Position numbers and translations under genes: made by a program
Part shown: one piece after another, positions 18,044 through 27,278 of the stretch
How positions within the stretch are numbered: position 1 is the stretch's first letter
Layout of the letters: every line of letters starts with the position of its first letter
Source: Parapedobacter sp037190485
GTDB taxonomy: Bacteria > Bacteroidota > Bacteroidia > Sphingobacteriales > Sphingobacteriaceae
Assembly (NCBI GenBank): GCA_037190485.1
Contig: JBBCJB010000020.1
Location: 186,001 to 250,000, forward strand
Length of the DNA: 64,000 nucleotides
Reading direction: 5' to 3'
The notes under the pieces: generated by a model
Told to the model about the DNA's origin: nothing
The model's database searches: none
The model's input: only the letters and a program-made list of their open reading frames with translations

Positions 18044-19158
18044 ACATCGGCTATGAAGCGAAGCGGGTGTTCCATAACCGCACCGGACTGGGCAATTACG
18101 GCCGGGACCTGATCCGTGTACTGAGCCGATATCATCCGGAAAATACGTACTATCTCTACAACCCCAAGCCGGCAGACCGGCCGCTTTTCGTTCCCGCGGC
18201 ACCCCAAGTGATGGAGCGACTGCCCCAAACCGGCTTCGGCAGGCGCTTCCACAGCCTCTGGCGGCAACGCTTGGTGGTGCGCGACTTGCGGCTCGATGGC
18301 ATCCAGCTGTTCCACGGCCTTTCCGGCGAACTCCCGACCGGCCTCCGGCAACGGGGCATCCGTAGCGTCGTTACGATCCACGACCTGATCTTCATGCGGT
18401 ACCCCGAACTCTATCCGTGGATAGACCGCACCATCTATCGCCGCAAGTTCAGGCATGCCGCCCACGGGTCGGATCGCATCGTGGCCATCAGCGAGCAAAC
18501 CAAACGGGACATCGTGCATTTCCTCCAGGTAGACGACACCAAAATCGACGTGGTGTACCAAGGGTGCCACCCGGCTTTCAAGCAGCGATACACGGATGCC
18601 GAAAAAGGCGATGTACGTATGCGGTACGCGCTTCCCCAAGATTTCATACTCAACGTGGGCACCATCGAGAAACGCAAGAACGCACTCGCCATCGCCAAGG
18701 CAATCACGCGCCTGGACGTGCCGCTCGTCATCGCCGGGCGCCCTACGGCCTACCAACGCGAATTGGAGGCTTACATCGCGCGACATGGCTTGGCCAAACG
18801 GATCATCTTCATCCACGGTGCCGACACGGCCGATTTGGCGAAACTATACCAAATGGCTCACCTATTCGTTTACCCTTCGTTGTTCGAGGGATTCGGCATC
18901 CCCATCGTGGAGGCGCTGTTTTCCGGCGTGCCCGTGATCACCACCGATGGCGGATGTTTTCCCGAAGCTGGCGGATCGCATTCGCACTACGTGGATCCGC
19001 AGGATACCGAAGCGCTCGCGGTTGCCATTTCGGGCCTGCTGGATAACCGATCCCTTCGCGGAACGATGATCGCACACGGGCAGGAATTCGCACAGCGATT
19101 CGACGACGAGCGCATCGCGAACCACATGGCCACGCTTTACGACTCCCTGCTACCGTAA
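18040..19158 (+). CDS. Glycosyltransferase family 4
   Basis: This retaining GT-B glycosyltransferase of 372 residues starts MNIGYEAKRVFHNRTGLGNYGRDL, typical of mannosyltransferase-like GT4 enzymes. Conserved features are VTIHDLIFMRYPELYP near residue 110, the NVGTIEKRKN donor-binding turn near 205, and the EX7E motif in SLFEGFGIPIVEAL near 285. The ATG at 18040 overlaps the stop of GT9, so a much longer upstream frame is not needed. It is expected to add one sugar to a lipid-linked glycan in the cytoplasm. Confidence 0.92.
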   Translation: MNIGYEAKRVFHNRTGLGNYGRDLIRVLSRYHPENTYYLYNPKPADRPLFVPAAPQVMERLPQTGFGRRFHSLWRQRLVVRDLRLDGIQLFHGLSGELPTGLRQRGIRSVVTIHDLIFMRYPELYPWIDRTIYRRKFRHAAHGSDRIVAISEQTKRDIVHFLQVDDTKIDVVYQGCHPAFKQRYTDAEKGDVRMRYALPQDFILNVGTIEKRKNALAIAKAITRLDVPLVIAGRPTAYQRELEAYIARHGLAKRIIFIHGADTADLAKLYQMAHLFVYPSLFEGFGIPIVEALFSGVPVITTDGGCFPEAGGSHSHYVDPQDTEALAVAISGLLDNRSLRGTMIAHGQEFAQRFDDERIANHMATLYDSLLP

Positions 19159-19176
19159 ATACGCAAAGGCCGACGA

Positions 19177-19207
19177 TTGGATTTGCCGTTACCTTTCCGT
19201 AAGTTTG
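19177..19207 (+). promoter_or_regulatory. Internal promoter before the first GT2 gene
   Basis: TTG at 19177-19179 is followed after 20 bases by TAAGTTTG (19200-19207), a perfect TAnnTTTG element. It is 43 bases upstream of the GT2 start codon and probably splits the cluster into at least two transcripts. Confidence 0.65.
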
Positions 19208-19250
19208 CCTGCAAAAGCGGGGAAACCAATCAACTACGGAAGCGTACTTC

Positions 19251-20063
19251 ATGAAAGTCAGCTTGATCATCTCGGTGTACAAGAACACCTCATTCCTCGG
19301 CACGGTGCTTGATGCGCTATGCTGGCAAACCACCATGCCCGATGAAGTGATCGTCTCCGAGGACGGCGACAGCCTTGAAATGCGTGATTTCCTATACGGC
19401 TATGCACTCCCCAACAGCAAATTGGTGCACTTGACCCAACCCGACGTGGGCTGGCGGAAAAACCACGCGTTGAACCGGGCCATCCTAGCGGCTTCGCACG
19501 ATTACCTCATCTTCATCGATGGCGATTGCGTATTGCACACGAGATTTGTCGAAAACCACGTGCGATCATCGAACCCCCGGCACATCCTAGCCGGCAAACG
19601 GGTGAAATTGGGGCCTCGGTTCAGCCGGGAACTCCAAGAGAAGCCGATAAACACATTCCAGAAAAGCTTGCCATGGCGCATCCCGCAATTGTTGCGGGAT
19701 GGCGCCAAGTTCGTGGAAGAACTCATCTATGTGCCGCTGAATGCGCTGACGAAACCCATTATCCAACGGCTGGGCATCAGCGCCATAAAGGGCTGCAATT
19801 TCTCTTGCTATAAACAAGCGCTATTGGCCATCAATGGATTCGACGAAGATTACGTCCGCCCGGCGGTGGGCGAAGACTATGACCTGGTCTGGCGCTTCCA
19901 AGGACTCGGATACCGGATCGTGTCGGTGAAGCATTTCGCGGTCCAATACCATTTGCACCATCCCGAAAGTTGGGTCTCCCAAGCGGAAAACCTGGCATTG
20001 CTCCGCGAGAAACAGGCCAGCCAATTGTATCGTTGTCTCCATGGTATCGAAAAGATCAGGTAA
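19251..20063 (+). CDS. Glycosyltransferase family 2
   Basis: This 270-residue GT-A glycosyltransferase has the GT2 N-terminal fold: VSLIISVYKNTSFL at the start and the DxD-type motif in FIDGDC near residue 90. A later GEDYDLVWRFQGLGYR block has acidic residues typical of the acceptor/metal side, as in the GT2 enzymes with a galactosyltransferase-like C-terminal domain. No membrane helix is seen. It is preceded by its own promoter and overlaps the next gene by 23 bases. Donor and acceptor are unknown. Confidence 0.9.
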   Translation: MKVSLIISVYKNTSFLGTVLDALCWQTTMPDEVIVSEDGDSLEMRDFLYGYALPNSKLVHLTQPDVGWRKNHALNRAILAASHDYLIFIDGDCVLHTRFVENHVRSSNPRHILAGKRVKLGPRFSRELQEKPINTFQKSLPWRIPQLLRDGAKFVEELIYVPLNALTKPIIQRLGISAIKGCNFSCYKQALLAINGFDEDYVRPAVGEDYDLVWRFQGLGYRIVSVKHFAVQYHLHHPESWVSQAENLALLREKQASQLYRCLHGIEKIR

Positions 20064-20811
20064 GGTTATCTATACGGCCATATTCGGGGGCTACGAGGGT
20101 CTGCTACCGCAACAGGAACGACCCGGCTGGGATTTTGTCTGTTTCACGGACGACGATTCGTTGGCCGTAGCGCCATGGCGCATCGCGGTCATCGCGCCGC
20201 CTGTACCGGGCGACCCCGTCCGAAGCAGCCGATTCGTGAAGATCAACCCCGACCTGTTTCTACCCGACTACGCCGTCAGCATCTTCATGGATGGCAATTT
20301 CCTGGCCATCGGCAATCCGGATCGGTTGGTGGATACGCTATTGAAAGACACGCCGATCGCCTGCTTCGACCATGCGCAAAACACGCAGGATCCACGCGAT
20401 TGCATCTACAAGGAGCATGCCGCGTTGGTGCAGCTGGCCGAAACGCGCGGCATCCGAAAGGACGACCCTGACTTGATGCGCCGACAGATGGACGTGCTCA
20501 GGGCGGAAGGCTACCCCAACGGTAACGGGCTGGTCTATTCCGGCGTTTTGCTCAGGCGGCACCGAGAGTCTGCCTTGATCAAGGCCATGCGCGATTGGTG
20601 GGAGATGGTCAAAAATTACAGCTGCCGGGACCAATTGAGTTTTGACTACGCGCTATGGAAAAACCGGCTGCATTACGCCATCATTCCGGGTGATTCGAGA
20701 CGCGGAAATGGTTATTTTTACATGTTGGGAAAGCACCGGAAAGACTGGCGGGCCAAATTGCTGGGATTTCGCCTGAAAAAAAGGTTTGGAATGATAAAAA
20801 CGAATGGATAG
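20041..20811 (+). CDS. TOD1/MUCI70 (DUF616)-type glycosyltransferase-like protein
   Basis: This 256-residue protein resembles the DUF616 / TOD1-MUCI70 glycosyltransferase-like family. It begins with an IYTAIFGGYEGL strand, has a WDFVCFTDDD motif, a metal-site-like FMDGNF, and an FDHAQN segment; the C-terminal half has YSCRDQLSFDYALW. The architecture is that of a GT-A transferase without a membrane anchor. It overlaps the upstream GT2 by 23 bases and the downstream gene by eight. Function is assigned by fold pattern and by its place in a run of glycosyltransferases. Confidence 0.75.
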   Translation: MVSKRSGKVIYTAIFGGYEGLLPQQERPGWDFVCFTDDDSLAVAPWRIAVIAPPVPGDPVRSSRFVKINPDLFLPDYAVSIFMDGNFLAIGNPDRLVDTLLKDTPIACFDHAQNTQDPRDCIYKEHAALVQLAETRGIRKDDPDLMRRQMDVLRAEGYPNGNGLVYSGVLLRRHRESALIKAMRDWWEMVKNYSCRDQLSFDYALWKNRLHYAIIPGDSRRGNGYFYMLGKHRKDWRAKLLGFRLKKRFGMIKTNG

Positions 20812-21544
20812 CCTTATACCCCCCATACAAGCGCTCGTGGTCACCCCCGTGAAGGACGCCATTGACGGCACCCTTGAAACCATCCGGGCCGTACGCCGGA
20901 GCAACGTGCCCGTTCAGCATGTCGTTTACAACGACTATGGCACGCCCGACACCAAGCAAGCACTCGAGCGGCACCAAACCGAACTGGGCTACACGCTGAT
21001 CCATTTGGAAGACCTGATCGACCATCCCTCACCGAATTACCGTACCGTGCTGCAGGATGCCCAACGGCGCGCGCTGGCGGAACAGGTCCCGCTCATCATC
21101 ATCGAATCGGATGTAATCGTGAACAACGACACCTTGCAACGGCTATTGGCATTCTACGGCCAGCACCGACCGTTGGGCTTGGTCGGAGCCGCCACCATCG
21201 ACGAGGCGGGGAACATCAATTTCCCCTACCTGCGGTTCAAGGAGCAATTGGAAGAAGCCGATGGTTCGGCCATCGAGACCAAAAAAAGCCTCAGTTTTTG
21301 CTGTACGTTGATCTCGCCCGAATTCCTGAAACGCTACGATTTCGCCGGGCTGGACGACAGCAAGCACTGGTTCGACACGACCATCTCCTACCAGGCCACC
21401 GACATGGGCTTTCGCAATTACCTGCTGCCAACCGTAGCGGTGCTCCATAAACCGCACGGCAGCAGGCCCTGGAAACACCTGAAGTATACCAATCCGCTGA
21501 AGTACTATTTCCTGAAATTCATCAAGCGACGGGACAAGATCTAG
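20804..21544 (+). CDS. GT2-like glycosyltransferase
   Basis: This 246-residue GT-A-like protein begins IQALVVTPVKDAIDGT. It has VYNDYGTPDT (a variant of the DDGS motif) and ESDVIVNND in the DxD position, and a late FDTTISYQATDMGF block. The C-terminus is basic (KFIKRRDKI), possibly for membrane association. It is the last plus-strand gene before a minus-strand glycosyltransferase, with which it is convergent. It is more divergent from classic GT2 than its neighbours, so substrate prediction is not possible. Confidence 0.75.
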   Translation: MDSLIPPIQALVVTPVKDAIDGTLETIRAVRRSNVPVQHVVYNDYGTPDTKQALERHQTELGYTLIHLEDLIDHPSPNYRTVLQDAQRRALAEQVPLIIIESDVIVNNDTLQRLLAFYGQHRPLGLVGAATIDEAGNINFPYLRFKEQLEEADGSAIETKKSLSFCCTLISPEFLKRYDFAGLDDSKHWFDTTISYQATDMGFRNYLLPTVAVLHKPHGSRPWKHLKYTNPLKYYFLKFIKRRDKI

Positions 21545-21559
21545 TGTCGTGTCAACCTG

Positions 21560-22342
21560 CTACCAATTGGACAAACCCAATCGTTTCAACAAGGTGTTGT
21601 AGCGTTTGGAGTGTGTCCGTTGGAAACGCAGCGGACCATTGAGTTGGGCATGGATGAAGTCGCGGTGCTTGCGGTTGATGTAACCGATGATCTTCCGTTT
21701 GCGCGCGCTGGTCATCCCTTTGCGGCGCGAGTTTGACCGTATCCGGTAATAGAAGCCCACGTTGGGCAGTTTCACCACTTCCCCCCCACCCTTCAGCATG
21801 CCGATCCAGAACTCCCAGTCTTCGCGGCCCCATACCATGTCTTCGGCATAGCCCCCGCACGCGTCCCAATCCGCCTTGCGGTAAACCGCGCTCACGAAAA
21901 TCATGTTGTCGCGCGCCAGCAATGCGTGGCTGAACGGCTTCAGGTTCCAACGCCCCGTTTTCTCGCCGAATTTCTCCGCCTCGCAATAGACCACCTTTAC
22001 TTCCGGCCGTTGCGCCAGCACCGCCACGGCCTCCGAAAGGTAGGTCGGCGAAATCAGGTCATCGGCATCCAACGGCAGGATGTATGCCCCCTTGGCCTGG
22101 CGGATGCCGTTGTTGCGCGCCCGGGCCGGGCCGCTGTTGGGTTGGTGGATGTAGCGTACGTTGGCATGCTCGCGCTCCAGCGCCCGTGCTACCGCAGGCG
22201 AGTCATCCTTGGATCCATCATCCACGATGAGGATCTCGACCTCGGGATAATCCGATCTCAAGACCGACTCCACCGTTTCGCGGAGGAATGCGGCGTGGTT
22301 GTAGCACGGGATGACGACACTGACCGGTTGATGCTGATCCAT
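21560..22342 (-). CDS. Glycosyltransferase family 2
   Basis: This 260-residue GT2 enzyme is the only one of the cluster on the minus strand. It contains VSVVIPCYNHAAFL, IVDDGSKDDS, PLDADDLISP (DxD) and the WGREDWEFW acceptor-side motif. The ATG at 22342 gives the usual short lead into the first beta-strand; the frame is open 55 codons further upstream, but that segment runs into the divergent promoter region. The C-terminus is basic and could touch the membrane. It shares its upstream region with the divergent GT2 gene at 22483. Confidence 0.9.
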   Translation of the reverse strand: MDQHQPVSVVIPCYNHAAFLRETVESVLRSDYPEVEILIVDDGSKDDSPAVARALEREHANVRYIHQPNSGPARARNNGIRQAKGAYILPLDADDLISPTYLSEAVAVLAQRPEVKVVYCEAEKFGEKTGRWNLKPFSHALLARDNMIFVSAVYRKADWDACGGYAEDMVWGREDWEFWIGMLKGGGEVVKLPNVGFYYRIRSNSRRKGMTSARKRKIIGYINRKHRDFIHAQLNGPLRFQRTHSKRYNTLLKRLGLSNW

Positions 22343-22386
22343 GAAGACAAAAGTAGGATTTCCAAGCAAATGCCCATAATCCTTGT

Positions 22387-22394
22387 TATTTTTG
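22387..22394 (+). promoter_or_regulatory. -7 element upstream of the GT2 gene
   Basis: TATTTTTG matches TAnnTTTG exactly and lies 88 bases before the GT2 start at 22483, within the 140-base divergent region. No convincing TTG element is seen at the right distance, so support is partial. Confidence 0.35.
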
Positions 22395-22482
22395 CAGGCA
22401 GATTTTTGAAAACCTTTTTCAGGACGGGTTGTATCATTACCGATCGACACAACGTCATGAACACAGGAAAAGCAGACAAACA

Positions 22483-23256
22483 ATGAACGTATCGTTGCTG
22501 ATTTCAACGTATAACTGGCCCGAAGCGCTTGATTTGGTGTTGCGGAGCGTGGTGCGCCAAAGCCGGCAGCCCGACGAAGTGCTCATTGCCGACGATGGCT
22601 CGGATGAGCGTACGGCCGAACTGATCGGCAACTACGCCGGGCGGCTGCCCATCAAACACGTGTGGCATGAAGACAATGGCTTCCGCAAGAGCGTCATCCT
22701 CAACAAGGCCCTGCGCCAAGCCACCACCCCCTACATCATCGAGATCGACGGCGACATCATCCTGCATCGGCACTTCGTGAAGGATCACCTCAACGCGGCC
22801 GAGCGGGGTTACTTCGTGCAGGGTAGCCGGGCGATGATTGGGGAACGTAAATCGAAGGAAGCGCTGGCAAGTAAACAATTGGACTTTTTTGCCTGGACGA
22901 GTGGCATGACCACGCGTTTCAATGCCATCCGTTTTCCGCGCTTATCCGGATTGTTCAAGACCGATTCGCAAAGCTCCCACAATGTAAAAGGTTGTAATTT
23001 GGCATTCTGGCTGGACGATTATAAAAAGATAAACGGTTATTACAACGGTTTCGAAGGCTGGGGTTGGGAAGACTACGAGTTCGCGGAGCGCCTGATCAAT
23101 GCCGGCATCCAGAAAAAGCGGCTTAAATGGGCGGCGGTGGGCTACCACATCTTCCATCCGCTCAGTTCACGCGGCAATTTCGAACCCAACGAGCAAATCT
23201 ATCGCGAGACCGTGAACCAGAAATTGGCCTACAGGGAGCCGGGATATCTGTCATAG
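22483..23256 (+). CDS. Glycosyltransferase family 2
   Basis: This 257-residue GT2 enzyme begins MNVSLLISTYNWPEAL, carries LIADDGSDER, a DxD motif in EIDGDII near residue 85, and the NGFEGWGWEDYEFAERL block of GT2 enzymes with a galactosyltransferase-type C-terminal region. The organisation closely parallels the gene at 19251 (same length class and motifs), so the two may be old paralogues. The stop overlaps the next start by one base. Predicted cytoplasmic; substrate unknown. Confidence 0.9.
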   Translation: MNVSLLISTYNWPEALDLVLRSVVRQSRQPDEVLIADDGSDERTAELIGNYAGRLPIKHVWHEDNGFRKSVILNKALRQATTPYIIEIDGDIILHRHFVKDHLNAAERGYFVQGSRAMIGERKSKEALASKQLDFFAWTSGMTTRFNAIRFPRLSGLFKTDSQSSHNVKGCNLAFWLDDYKKINGYYNGFEGWGWEDYEFAERLINAGIQKKRLKWAAVGYHIFHPLSSRGNFEPNEQIYRETVNQKLAYREPGYLS

Positions 23257-24203
23257 TGGAAGAATCAACGACACAATCAGCGGAACGTACAGGTTTGGTA
23301 TCGGTGATCGTACCGAACTACAACCACGGAGCTTTTTTGGAGCAACGCATTCAATCGATACTGGATCAAACATACACGAAATTCGAACTCATCTTATTGG
23401 ATGATTGTTCGAACGACAACAGCCGCGACATCATGGCGCGGTTTAGGGACCATTCCAAGGTCTCGCATGTCGTTTACAATGAACGTAATTCCGGCAGCCC
23501 GTTCGTACAATGGCAAAAAGGCATTTCCTTGGCAAAAGGCGAATGGATCTGGATTGCAGAAAGTGATGACTGGTGTGAACCTACGCTGTTGCAACACCTC
23601 GTGGAAGCCGCTGCTGGACACGAACAATGCGTCATCAGCTATTGCCAGTCGTATTGCGTGATGGGCAATACCATCAAATGGCAATCCAGCCATCCGAAGC
23701 TTTATGAAACCGTGCAAGGAGAGCGATTCATCGGCCAGTACCTATGCCCAAACCCTGCCATTTTCAACGCGAGCATGGCAATCTGGAAACGCGAGAAATT
23801 CGACGTGATACCCAAGGACTTCATCAATTACAAGTTCAGTGGCGATTGGGTGTTCTGGATTGAATTGGCCAAAACAGGCGATGTTTGCATCAATGGCCGT
23901 TTGCTCAACTATTTCCGAAAGCATGAAGCGGATGTCAGTACCGATGCCTACGCCAGCGGCTTGAATTTCGCAGAGGGATTGGCTATCTTGGACAAGATGT
24001 TCAAGGCAAACCTCATCGACAAAACAGCATACGAGTATGCCTACAAAAAGAATTACCGTGAATTCCGGAGGATTGCCAATTCCCTTCCGGCAAGCGTTCG
24101 CCAGCAACTCGATGCCCGATTCCGGAATCCGCTGACGTCGCGAGGGCTGTTTTACAGGATATGGTTGAGTGCCGTATGGCGGGCAATAAAAGGCAGAAAA
24201 TGA
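23256..24203 (+). CDS. Glycosyltransferase family 2
   Basis: This GT2 enzyme of about 315 residues contains VSVIVPNYNHGAFL, LLDDCSNDNS and IAESDDWCEP, the donor/metal site. The start chosen is a GTG at 23256 that overlaps the stop of the preceding gene (TAGTG); no ATG exists close to the first beta-strand, and the longer frame to 23127 lies wholly inside the neighbour. A basic C-terminal tail (WRAIKGRK) is present. The stop overlaps the next ATG (ATGA). Codon use from here to 27265 is noticeably more AT-rich than in the first half of the cluster. Confidence 0.85.
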   Translation: MEESTTQSAERTGLVSVIVPNYNHGAFLEQRIQSILDQTYTKFELILLDDCSNDNSRDIMARFRDHSKVSHVVYNERNSGSPFVQWQKGISLAKGEWIWIAESDDWCEPTLLQHLVEAAAGHEQCVISYCQSYCVMGNTIKWQSSHPKLYETVQGERFIGQYLCPNPAIFNASMAIWKREKFDVIPKDFINYKFSGDWVFWIELAKTGDVCINGRLLNYFRKHEADVSTDAYASGLNFAEGLAILDKMFKANLIDKTAYEYAYKKNYREFRRIANSLPASVRQQLDARFRNPLTSRGLFYRIWLSAVWRAIKGRK

Positions 24204-25219
24204 ACAGACAACAAACGGAAACCCTGACCCCTGGCGTATCGGTCATCCTGTGCACGTACAATGGTGCGAAGAAACTGACCGAAACCATCCGGCACCTGAC
24301 TACACAGCAGCTACCGGCGAACGTACCCTGGGAAGTGGTTTTCGTCGACAACAATTCGACCGACGGCAGTTTTGAGATTGCGGTCGAGGCCTGGTCATCA
24401 TACGGGCCAAAACACGTCGGATTTGTTGCGCTCCGCGAGGCAAAACCTGCCAAATACCATGCGCTCCAAACCGCGATGGCGCATCTTCGCCATTCATATT
24501 TCGTCATTTGCGACGATGACAATTGGCTAGCCAACGACTATCTTTCGCGCGTTTATTCGCTATTGGAGCAACATCCGGAAGTCGGTGCGGTTGGTGGTAA
24601 GGGCATCCCCGTATTTCCGACCAATTGGCAATCGCCTTCGTGGTTTGCGACGTACAGCGAGGGCTATGCGGTAGGGCAACAGGGTGGTGAAACCGGGTAC
24701 GTGACTAAACGAGGTTACCTTTGGGGCGCAGGATTGGGATCGAGGACCGCAGTTTACCGTGCATTTTACGCAAAGTACCCTTCCTTTTTGCTCCTGCACC
24801 CCGACAGTAGCATCATGACGACCGAAGACACGGAATATTGCCTGCGGCTCGTCCTTCGCGGCTACGACCTGTATTATGACAGCGCATTGACGTTCCGGCA
24901 TTTCATCCCCGAAGACAAATTGACGGAAAGGTATATGCACGAGTTGTATCGGAAGAATCATGAGGGATTTGTCGTTACCGGCAATTACTACCTGGCAATC
25001 AAACTTCACGATAAGCGCGGCAAGATAAAACCGCTGACCAAGCTCCGCTTGAAATTACTGACGCCCTTGCGCCTTTGGTTGGCCCGGACGCATAAAAAGC
25101 GTACCCGGGAACAGACGATCATGTCCTACTTGTTTCCATCGGCCACCAGGCAGAACCCAATCACCGCACGCGTGGTCGAATTCCTCAACGATCAAACCAT
25201 CCCACGTTATCCGGCATGA
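24200..25219 (+). CDS. Glycosyltransferase family 2
   Basis: This 339-residue GT2 enzyme contains VSVILCTYNGAKKL, FVDNNSTDGS and a triple-Asp metal motif in ICDDDNWL near residue 100. A later block, TTEDTEYCLRL, matches the acidic EDxE element of GT2 enzymes. The C-terminal third is basic and may dock on the membrane. The ATG at 24200 overlaps the stop of the preceding gene (ATGA), which decides the start over the in-frame ATGs upstream. Target sugar unknown. Confidence 0.9.
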   Translation: MNRQQTETLTPGVSVILCTYNGAKKLTETIRHLTTQQLPANVPWEVVFVDNNSTDGSFEIAVEAWSSYGPKHVGFVALREAKPAKYHALQTAMAHLRHSYFVICDDDNWLANDYLSRVYSLLEQHPEVGAVGGKGIPVFPTNWQSPSWFATYSEGYAVGQQGGETGYVTKRGYLWGAGLGSRTAVYRAFYAKYPSFLLLHPDSSIMTTEDTEYCLRLVLRGYDLYYDSALTFRHFIPEDKLTERYMHELYRKNHEGFVVTGNYYLAIKLHDKRGKIKPLTKLRLKLLTPLRLWLARTHKKRTREQTIMSYLFPSATRQNPITARVVEFLNDQTIPRYPA

Positions 25220-25259
25220 ATTTTCAGCATATTTGCAACGTTTAACAATTGATTGACGC

Positions 25260-26222
25260 ATGTCTCCCTTAGTATCCATCATTGTTCCTTGCTACAACTA
25301 CGCCCACTTTCTTAGCGACACGTTGGCGAATATCTCATCACAGGAATTCGAAGACTGGGAGTGCATCATCATTGACGATGGATCCACGGATCCGACTTCG
25401 GAGGTAGCCGGCAAATTTTTACAAGTCGATCCACGCTTTCGATACCATTACAAGCAAAACGGTGGGTTAGCGGCCGCTAGAAACAGCGGACTTATGCTGG
25501 CAAAGGGAGAATTCATCCAATTCTTGGACGCGGATGATTTCATTTCTCCCGATAAGCTATCGCATCAAACCCAATTCATGATCCAGCAAACGAGTATCGA
25601 TATTTCGTATACACAGGCCTTTTATTTCTTCAGTGATCGTCCGGAAGAACGATATGGCTCATTTTCCATTACGGATCAAGCAACGGTGGAAGTAAAAAAG
25701 GAACATTGGATACCCCAGATCACCGGGGCCGGCAACGCGGTACTCGGTGATTTGGTGCTGTACAATATTGCGCCTGTCAATTGCATGTTAACGCGGAAAA
25801 CCTTGCTAGACAAGGTAGGCGGGTTCGATGAATCCTACAGCTGTTTGGAAGATTGGGATCTTTGGCTCAGGTGTGCATTCAATGGTGCCCGATTCTCATT
25901 CCTCGATCATCGCGACGCCTTTGCTACCGTCAGGATACATACCACTAGCATGAGCCACAACAGGTTTGACATGTCGCTGCAGCGTATTCGCAGGCTCATG
26001 CAGTCCAGAAGAATTATCGAAGAAAAGCAGCCAAGCGACCTCGATAGGCTAGTACCCACGTTAAATCCAGAACTCGCAAAAGGGAATCTGTGCAACTTGA
26101 TAAACAAAGCGGGTTACCTAAATATCCCGAAACTGAGCCGAATTTCAAAAATCCTAGGAAGGGCCACTTTCATCAAGACCTATTTTTCAGCCCTGAATCG
26201 GTACATCAAAGGGGCATATTAG
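25260..26222 (+). CDS. Glycosyltransferase family 2
   Basis: This is a 320-residue GT2 enzyme with canonical VSIIVPCYNYAHFL, IIDDGSTDPT and FLDADDFISP motifs and an EDWDLWLRCAF block near residue 205. It starts 40 bases after the previous gene. A CATATTTG sequence upstream is a one-mismatch match to the -7 element but lacks a partner. No transmembrane helix is visible. It is part of the AT-richer half of the cluster. Confidence 0.9.
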   Translation: MSPLVSIIVPCYNYAHFLSDTLANISSQEFEDWECIIIDDGSTDPTSEVAGKFLQVDPRFRYHYKQNGGLAAARNSGLMLAKGEFIQFLDADDFISPDKLSHQTQFMIQQTSIDISYTQAFYFFSDRPEERYGSFSITDQATVEVKKEHWIPQITGAGNAVLGDLVLYNIAPVNCMLTRKTLLDKVGGFDESYSCLEDWDLWLRCAFNGARFSFLDHRDAFATVRIHTTSMSHNRFDMSLQRIRRLMQSRRIIEEKQPSDLDRLVPTLNPELAKGNLCNLINKAGYLNIPKLSRISKILGRATFIKTYFSALNRYIKGAY

Positions 26223-26266
26223 CGCAGGCAACAAAAACGTTGGCACATTTTCATACTTTTGCGCCT

Positions 26267-27265
26267 ATGCCGATGGTATCTGTGTTGATGGCTGCGTATA
26301 ATGCGGAACGGTACATTTCGCATGCGATTCAAAGTGTCTTGGACCAGTCGTTTCAAGACTTCGAATTGATCGTATACAATGATGGGTCGACCGACGACAC
26401 TGCCGCTGTCGTCAAAAAGATTTCGGATTCCCGTATCCTGTTCATAGACAACGTCATCAACAAAGGGCTTCAGCACGCCAGGAATACCTTGCTAAAATCC
26501 GCAACAGGCAAATACGTGGCTATCCTGGACAGCGACGACATCGCATTGCCAAACCGCTTGGAAAAACTGTATCACTTTTTGGAAGCCCATCCAAGGGTGA
26601 GCCTGTGCGGCGGGAACGCGCTCGTGATTGACGGGGATGGTCGCGGTGACGGCACGCTATATTGCCCATTGTTCAAACCGCAGGAGTTGAAAGTCGATTT
26701 CTTTTTCAACAATGTTTTCGTGAATTCAAGCGTGATGTTCCGCAGGGATGTTGCGTTGGAAGTGGGCGGATATCGGGACCTAACCATCGGAGAAGATTAC
26801 GACCTCTTTGTGCGCATGGCCGATCGGCATGAAATCCATGTCTTCCACGAGCCGGTGGTCCATTACCGCATCCATGGGGCGAACATTTCCCTAACCAAAG
26901 TGAATACAACCGCGTCACAATTGCGAAAGATAAAGGATCACCAGCTTTGGTTAATCGGTGTCGACCCGGTGCAGTATGGCGCTATATTTGATGCCCACTT
27001 ATCAGGACGGGTCCATGCGTACCCGCTCCAAGATTTTTATGCGATGTTCGTAGCCTTGAAAAACGCCAACCGGCTGAGCAATAAGTTACCGATTGATTTG
27101 TTCGAGCGGGAACTCTACAGACGGTGGTACGAGTTGGTGGTTTCCATAACCCCGAAAAAACACGTGGCCGGTTACCTATTGAAAAAGGAATTGTTCAGCC
27201 TATCCCACCTGACGGCCAAGCAGGCCCGGCGTATCGCTAAATTTTGGCTACGCTCGCTTTTTTAA
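26267..27265 (+). CDS. Glycosyltransferase family 2
   Basis: This GT2 enzyme of about 332 residues begins MPMVSVLMAAYNAERYI and has YNDGSTDDTA, ILDSDDIALP and GEDYDLFVRMA motifs. I chose the ATG at 26267; the frame is open back to 26090 but that overlaps the previous gene. A TACTTTTG sequence (26254-26261) sits five bases before the ATG, which could give a near-leaderless message, although no TTG lies at the proper spacing. The gene ends 13 bases before the MITE-like element, so the element separates it from the DUF268 and fucosyltransferase genes. Confidence 0.88.
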   Translation: MPMVSVLMAAYNAERYISHAIQSVLDQSFQDFELIVYNDGSTDDTAAVVKKISDSRILFIDNVINKGLQHARNTLLKSATGKYVAILDSDDIALPNRLEKLYHFLEAHPRVSLCGGNALVIDGDGRGDGTLYCPLFKPQELKVDFFFNNVFVNSSVMFRRDVALEVGGYRDLTIGEDYDLFVRMADRHEIHVFHEPVVHYRIHGANISLTKVNTTASQLRKIKDHQLWLIGVDPVQYGAIFDAHLSGRVHAYPLQDFYAMFVALKNANRLSNKLPIDLFERELYRRWYELVVSITPKKHVAGYLLKKELFSLSHLTAKQARRIAKFWLRSLF

Positions 27266-27278
27266 TGCAACAAATAAT

